DNA of 64,000 nucleotides, taken from contig WAID01000003.1 in assembly GCA_016584495.1 (NCBI GenBank), positions 6,218,501 through 6,282,500 on the forward strand, written 5' to 3'. Positions within the stretch are counted from its first letter, which is position 1; each line of letters begins with the position of its first letter. This document shows positions 58,205 to 64,000 of the stretch, piece by piece. Position numbers and translations under genes: made by a program. The DNA comes from Celoporthe dispersa. Lineage: Eukaryota; Ascomycota; Sordariomycetes; Diaporthales; Cryphonectriaceae. The notes below the pieces were generated by a model. The model saw only the letters and a list, made by a program, of their open reading frames with translations. It did not search any database and was not told the DNA's origin.

Positions 58205-60175
58205 TTAAGAGTGAGCCTCCTGCCAGCTAGCACCAACCCACTCGGCATCGCCAAGGCGCTTCTCCCGGCGCCAATTCCAGTTGAGCTCGCGCGACTTGCT
58301 CTTGCCCCAAGGGCAGTCCTTGGCCCGCTCGCGAGCCTGATACTTGTTGTTCATCGTATGGCTGTGATGGTTGGCGAGAGAGAAATTGTTGAAATTCGTA
58401 GAAGCGTAATCCCCCAGCACTCCGCAGTTGAGAACATTGCCAGGTTGACGCCCGGCTTTGACCATGAAGTCCGGCTTGGGCATCGACTCCCGATTGCCAG
58501 TGTACGCCCTGCGGCGCTCACCAAGCTTGGCCCACTTCTCCAGGACGTCCTTTTTGGAGGGGGGTGGTGAGTGTCGCGGTGGGTGCAGCTCATGGGTCTT
58601 CACTGCGGTAACATCCTGGAAGAAGAAGCCATCCGGCAGGTCGCCGTCCATATCGATTGCATCCTCAATGGACGGCACGTGAGGCTCGGCGGTCATGGCT
58701 GAAGACTTGACGGCGGGCGACAGACCCTGACGAGGCGTGTCGTCCTCGTCGTCAGCCTTGCTGTCCTGGCTCCACGTCCGGGAGTTCATCTTCTTGAGAG
58801 CCCGAAGCTGGCGGGCCCGCTCTTCTTCCTGGTGCTCCTCTTCCTCCTCCTCCCAGAGATCACTCCAGCTCTTGGACACCGTGTCCTTGCCACCAAAGAC
58901 CGCAGACATAGACGGGATGTTGCGCGGCTGGGACATGGAGATCGGCAGGGAGCCCGACATGGGTGCGATCTGGGCAGCCGGTTTCAGCAGGTTGGGACGC
59001 TTGATGGAAAGCGACTGCATGGAGCCAGCCAGGCCAGACCCGAGGATCGACGCGGTGGAGGGCGTCTGGGCGGAGGAGACCCAGTCAGCCGTAGCCACCG
59101 AGTTGGAGAACAGGTCCTCGGTGTAGCTCTCGTTGTCAGGGATGGCGCTGAGCTGGCGGATCGGCTGGGCGGCACTCGTGGTGTGCAGTGCCCGGGCCCA
59201 GGGGAAGGCACCGCTGTCGACCTGGGGTGACTGGATCGAGGGCGTGCGCAGGGGCTCCCGGTTGGCAGTGGCCATGGTGTCGCGGTGGGCGGAGCAGAAC
59301 TCGTCGTCACCCTCGTCAAGAGTGGTGAAGCTCACGACGCGGTTCAGGGCCCTGCGCGCTCCGACCAGCGACCTCTTCTTGGGGTCCAGGTTCATGCACT
59401 CGACGATGACCTCGTAGGTGTCTTGCGACATCGACGGGAAGACATCGAAGAGGGACTGCTTGTCTCGGGAGAAGTCCAGGAAGAGGGGGTCGGCCTCGGT
59501 CGGGGTGGTGAACGGGTTCCGAGAGAAGAGGATGTTCAGCAGGCAGATGCCAATGGCCCAGATATCAGCCTGCGCGGGGGAGTACCCAGCGCCGGCAGAG
59601 TCGTACTGCTCTGGCGACATGTAGCGGTCGCTGCCGACGGAGGTCTCGTACGTCCACTTGTCACGGATGGCCAGGCCAAAGTCTCCCAACTTCATCGTAC
59701 CATCCTTGCCGAGGAAGATGTTCTCGGGCTTGATGTCTCGGTGGTAGACGCCCTTGGAGTGGATGTAGGCAACAGAGTCAACAAGCTCCAACATGAAGCG
59801 CCTGACGTGCTCCGTCTCAAGGGGACCCTGGTCGACACGGATAGCCTCGTAGAGGTCACCCTGTTGACAGTACTCGAGGACGAGGTAGACGTGAGCGTCG
59901 GTCTCGAACGAGTGGAGCAGGTTGACGATGTTGGGGTGGCGACCAAGGCGGCGGTGGAGCACGAGCTCCTCCGACTTGTCATCGATGGCGAAGTCGAAGC
60001 CAGCTTCGTCGGCCGCTGATTTCTTGGTCAGGCACTTGATGGCAACAGTTTCCCCTGTAATCAGGTCACGGGCCTTGAAGACCATGCCAAAGGAGCCATG
60101 GTTGAGTGGTGCTAAGGTCTCGTATCGCCCATCGAGGACGACGCCGCCAGTAAACTCGTCTCGCAAGCATTCCAT
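58205..60175 (-). CDS. Ser/Thr protein kinase, Ran1/Ksp1/Vhs1 type
   Basis: An intronless 656-residue kinase. The catalytic domain spans residues 15-285: Gly loop NHGSFGMVFKA, VAIKCL lysine, HRDIKPENIFL catalytic loop, DFGLA, then GSDRYMSPEQY and WAIGICLLNILF. An inserted EAGFDFAIDDKSEE segment after the VAIK lysine and the RYMSPEQY activation segment match the yeast Ksp1/Vhs1/Sks1 and fission-yeast Ran1 group, which control nutrient responses and meiosis or filament growth. The C-terminal 370 residues are low-complexity and probably disordered, with an acidic EEEEEEHQEEE run near residue 455 and a conserved-looking end rich in W and R (CPWGKSKSRELNWNWRREKR). The ATG at 60175 opens the frame directly before a conserved N-terminal stretch. 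Frame intact. Confidence 0.92.
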   Translation of the reverse strand: MECLRDEFTGGVVLDGRYETLAPLNHGSFGMVFKARDLITGETVAIKCLTKKSAADEAGFDFAIDDKSEELVLHRRLGRHPNIVNLLHSFETDAHVYLVLEYCQQGDLYEAIRVDQGPLETEHVRRFMLELVDSVAYIHSKGVYHRDIKPENIFLGKDGTMKLGDFGLAIRDKWTYETSVGSDRYMSPEQYDSAGAGYSPAQADIWAIGICLLNILFSRNPFTTPTEADPLFLDFSRDKQSLFDVFPSMSQDTYEVIVECMNLDPKKRSLVGARRALNRVVSFTTLDEGDDEFCSAHRDTMATANREPLRTPSIQSPQVDSGAFPWARALHTTSAAQPIRQLSAIPDNESYTEDLFSNSVATADWVSSAQTPSTASILGSGLAGSMQSLSIKRPNLLKPAAQIAPMSGSLPISMSQPRNIPSMSAVFGGKDTVSKSWSDLWEEEEEEHQEEERARQLRALKKMNSRTWSQDSKADDEDDTPRQGLSPAVKSSAMTAEPHVPSIEDAIDMDGDLPDGFFFQDVTAVKTHELHPPRHSPPPSKKDVLEKWAKLGERRRAYTGNRESMPKPDFMVKAGRQPGNVLNCGVLGDYASTNFNNFSLANHHSHTMNNKYQARERAKDCPWGKSKSRELNWNWRREKRLGDAEWVGASWQEAHS

Positions 60176-63100
60176 TGTATGAGAAAAGAAAAAGTGTCGA
60201 AGATTAGAAAAAGTTGTAGGTTGCGGAACACAAAAAGATTGCCTGGTGATAGAGTCCCCAGACGCTCTTTGTCGTAGACCTCGGTGGCGACCAGTCTATG
60301 CCGATGATGAATAACAATGTTGCCCAAAGAAAACCCCAAGTGCTCTTTTTTTTTTCTTCTTCGTTTGGCTGCTTTGTGTACAAAGAATCAGAGTCCCAAG
60401 AAATCGATCAGGCGGCGGAAAGTGCGGAAGAGAGGAGGTTGCAAAAAGATGTCGAGTCCCGTTAAGAGCAGCCGGTGAAGAGATGGTCCAAGTATGTGTG
60501 CGTGCGAATCGGCGGCAGAGGAAGGCACCAGGGGTGTCGTAGAGGGGCGATATACAGACCGTGAGGTCAGGTGGTAAAACAAAACAAAGCAAGCGCGGAT
60601 CGTTGATTTTCAGAGGCTCATCGATTTTGGGTATTTTCGGTATGATAAAAAAAATAAGACAGGAAAAGGAAAGGTTGACTGAGGAGTTGGCTGGATTTTC
60701 GTCGACGAGTCGAGTTGACTGGGGACGTATGCTTTGAAAAAGGAACAAAAGAAAAGATCGTCAAAGGCTCATTGGGAAGAGTTGGTTGTTGTACTGAAGA
60801 AAGAGTGAAGTAGATCTCGAGAAAGGCGTATGTCAACGAGGAAGGAAGAGGTGATGGAGGCCCAGGGGATGACGGTGCCGAGGTCTTGAAGTAGGAGGCA
60901 GCAGGAGTCGTCCCTCAATGGTGAAGTGTGATGATGATGCGTCGGGCGGCGACAGCGGGGAGGGACCACAGCAAGAGGATGGAGACGATGACGGGGCCGG
61001 AGACACGAGCTGTGAGTAATTGTCCACGGCACAGCCGTCAAGGGAGCGGAGCCTCGGATGCTGGGAGGATCCCGGCGCCAGTGGTGGGTAATGAGGTTGC
61101 GCGTGAGATGTTGGCACCTATAATAGAACCACCGGGTGGATCGTAAGAGGACTCATTCGCAGGTGGGCTCGCCTTCCGGAACAGGATGGAGAAGAGGCGT
61201 GACTCTTCAGCCGTCCTAGTTCAACTTTGTCGCCTTCCAGGTCAACCGTGTCCCCCTGACGGAGCTGCCTCTATATCTGGATGTGTTGCCTGTCTCTTTG
61301 TCCGCCTCGGGCCGTCTTGTAGTGACAAGTATCTTGCGTGAATTAGGGAGAAATCGGGGGGATGACGTGCGAGGCAGCGATAGGGTGAGGACAGGTCGTC
61401 GATATATCGTAGGTTGCGGAAGTTGCACTGCCAATGAACCAGAAAGAAAGAGAGGGAAAAAAAAAACAAGAAAAAGACAGATGGTCGGCTGCCTGTTGTC
61501 AGGCCGAAACAGAACGTAGAGGAGGGGCACCGATGATAGGCAGCCGAGGACCTAGCTGCAGACGACTTCGAGACGGGTCCAAGGCTGGGTCGAGGCCGTG
61601 TAGGGAGGTGGTCGAGGCCCTCTGCAGTTGTGGGTGACACGAGATTGTTGCTCTGCTCTGCTTGACGAGTCACCACAATGACCAATTAAGCCGACTTCAG
61701 CGTCCCTGGTGAGGTGGACTAATGAGCTGGATGAATTGACTTGACGCCCGGATCGCTGTCGTCTAGGAGAGGCAGTCGGCACTCGCGAGGGTAGACCTGA
61801 CTCGACTTGACTTGAGAGTTGGCGTGTCTTGTCTTGTCTGGATGACCGTCGTAAGGCGAGGTTGGAGGAGAGGAAAGCAAGCTGGGGGATGCAGAGGGGG
61901 AGGGGGAGGCGAAGTGAAGTAAGTTGAGAGGGGGAATGGCGAAGGTGGGATGAGGTGGGTGGGAGGAAGGATAAGGAGGGAAAGAAGGTCAGAGAAGAGA
62001 GGTTGGTCGGGAGGAGGGTGGTGTGGTGAGATAGATAGGACTATGCAGAACAAGAGACTAAGGAGAAGGCGGTGGGAACAGCAAGAAACAAAACTGGTAG
62101 GAAGGCACAGCAGCAGGGCAGAGAGAGGGAGGAGAGGAGACCAGAGAGTGGTCGACGAACTGGAACGGAAACGGGCTGGGCTGCTTGGACGACGAAAGAA
62201 GACAAGGACAGGCATGCAGGAGGGAAAGAAGGAAGACGTAGAGCGCGAGGAGGCATGCAGGTGTGGTGAGGTGTCTGGCCAAGGGGGTTGTGGCGTGCCG
62301 GTATCGTTCTCGGAGGGCGTGTAGGTAGCCAAGCAGCCAACTTGGACACGCTGGGAACGGATTCTGCATGGAGCCCGTAGAGGGCCCGCATGGAAACTGA
62401 GCGAAGAGGATAGGCTCCACGCGCGGCCTGGGTGCGCTACGGAGCGAGACCTCAGAGGTGAGATTAGCAATCTCGACTTCTGGAACTGCTGGGGTCTTCC
62501 CAGACTCTACACACCCTCCACAGTGCGCAGATGGCCTGGGTGGACTACTTTGCAGGAGGAAGAGGTGTGTGTGAGCGCTGGCTGGGTTGTGTGTCGCCCA
62601 CCGTGCTTGCCCTCTGCTGTCCCTGCCCTCGTGGCACCTTTGCGGTAGCCCTCCTCGCCCTGGGCGACCACAGCCCTCCCCCCTGCCCCTTGTCCCCTGG
62701 GCGTATGCACACCGTGCGAGGAATGACGCATGTGTGTGGCCCAGCAGGAAAATGACGAGCTTCTCTGGGCCAAGGAGAGGCCACACCCTGGCCGCGGTTC
62801 CCTGGGAGCAGGCCAACGCCTATTCGCCGTTGAGCTTAGCGTCCCAGGGATCCAGGCCGCACTAAACCTGTCGGGTCAACGTCTGTCTCTAATTCAGGAC
62901 CTGATGGATGGCACACCTGCAGAGAGAGGCGCTGCACTGCGCTCACAAGTTCCCTCACCGCCCACCATGTGCATGCAGGCAGGGCCCCGTCGTGCCTCGA
63001 TGCACACGCAAGTGCACACAAGCGGGAGAGGAGATGGGACGACAAGAAACAGAAAGCATGACCCCAGGTTTGGGTGCATCGTAAGGCATCCCGGGCTAAG

Positions 63101-64000
63101 CCCAGAACGTGCCCACTGCCCCCCCCCCCTAACTAACGTCCGTGTGCCTTTGTTGACGCTCGTGTCCCTGAAGAAGAACACGTTCCCAGTGCTGGGGGAC
63201 CCTAACCTCCACCGGATCGGCCCCCAAATTTCCCACCACCCTGGCTCGTACTATGTAGAGAGCTATTGCCCTGCCCTGCCCTGCCCTGCCGCCCGCTCTC
63301 GGGAGAGCTCTCTCTCCCCTCCCTCCCTCTCGTCAGAGGTGCCAGAGCCTTCTCGGCTGAACCCCAGGATTCCACGGCATTCCGTTTCACCAGGACTGTC
63401 ATGCGCCCCCTCATTGGCCCGGAGGCTAAACGAGCCCTCCTTGACATTGCAGGCGACTGCAACCACCCCCAGGGCGAAAGCTTTACCCGCTATGCTCACG
63501 CGAGCCCTTGCCTGCTGTCAAACCGTCTCAGATAGAGAGACGGGCTGACGGATCTCCCATGAGACCCCATGCTTGGGCCGGAATGAAGGTCTCATCATAA
63601 CAGGTGGCCTTGGCGCTGGCCGATATGAGCTGTCCCTGCTTTTTGCTCTGTCGCAATAACAGCAACGGCGTGCAGAGGCGTGCATCGACCGTGTAGACAG
63701 CGGTTGTCCGGGGTGGCTGAGCCTTGGGCGTCTGGAGAGATGCAGGCTGGCGCAGGAACCGCCGGGAAAATCAATAGGAAGAGGCCACGTTTTACCTGTC
63801 AGGCCTGCCAGCGTGACCTTATAGCCGACTCCACAGCAACCTCGTGAACCGCCAATCACGTCAGCCCTGCTATGTCTCTACACAGTAGCAGTGCTACTGC
63901 GGTACGGTATCTCAAATATGTACCTGTGCGGGCCCCGGGATCAGGCCTCGAGGACAGCTGGCTCGTAAGGTGCCCTGAGTGACTGACTCCCTCTCCTTCT
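60176..64000. other. Kinase upstream region, low-complexity and gene-free
   Basis: About 3.8 kb. On the minus strand, 61800-62300 is strongly pyrimidine-rich (CT runs), which fits a long promoter and leader for the kinase gene. A CCCTG pentamer repeat lies near 63268-63290. The 272-codon plus frame at 62730-63548 and the 252-codon minus frame at 62058-62816 have low-complexity translations without any family signature, and I do not call them genes. Confidence 0.5.

Noticed and set aside
62058..62816. 252-codon minus-strand open frame in CT-rich DNA
   Set aside because: It is a by-product of the pyrimidine-rich strand; composition is Pro/Ser/Leu-rich without domains.
62730..63548. 272-codon plus-strand open frame
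   Set aside because: The translation is low-complexity and Pro/Arg/Ser-rich with no family signature, no promoter-like leader and no intron structure.
1..64000. CRISPR arrays, insertion sequences, prophage or organelle DNA
   Set aside because: No regularly spaced repeats, transposase frames or phage genes are visible; gene structure is that of a fungal nuclear genome throughout.

Overview
This 64 kb window is nuclear DNA of a filamentous ascomycete (Pezizomycotina, most likely Sordariomycetes). Introns are short (about 50-260 nt, GT-AG, with CTAAC/CTGAC-type branch sites), promoters carry CT-rich leaders, and the gene families are typical of moulds: a HET-domain protein, a PDR-type ABC transporter, a Pth11-like rhodopsin-fold receptor and a PKS-NRPS megasynthase. 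I rebuilt 15 protein genes and one tRNA by eye. There is no bacterial, phage, CRISPR or organelle sequence.

Layout. 0-6 kb: the conserved TTT-complex subunit TTI1, then a HET-domain gene. 6-9.5 kb: gene-free DNA rich in G/C homopolymers. 9.5-24 kb: an amino-acid permease, a secreted GH16 glycosidase, an NmrA-like NAD(P)-binding protein, a full-size PDR ABC transporter and a small 4-TM protein. 24-49 kb: an accessory segment with a rhodopsin-like membrane protein, a 14-TM MFS exporter, an EthD-domain protein, a hybrid PKS-NRPS of about 4,180 residues (KS-MAT-DH-MT-KR-ACP-C-A-T-R), a tRNA and a TenA/THI-4-like protein. 50-64 kb: conserved genes again (METTL25-like methyltransferase, vacuolar AVT-type amino-acid transporter, Ran1/Ksp1-type kinase) separated by long empty intergenic DNA.

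The accessory segment looks like a compact biosynthetic gene cluster. The megasynthase would make an amino-acid-linked, C-methylated polyketide and release it with its own reductase-fold domain. The MFS pump could export the product. The EthD and TenA-fold proteins are candidate tailoring or cyclising enzymes. I see no trans-enoyl reductase, P450 or cluster transcription factor inside the window. AT-rich islands lie on the left side of the cluster and between the EthD and PKS-NRPS genes.

A cross-cutting feature is that many genes, including the conserved TTI1, carry 1-nt frame breaks. Thirteen such sites all fall on mononucleotide runs, ten with one base too many and three with one too few. 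Correcting each by one base gives full-length, family-typical proteins whose spliced lengths are exact multiples of three. I read this as homopolymer-length error in the sequence rather than gene decay, and annotate those genes as whole CDSs with the break positions stated.
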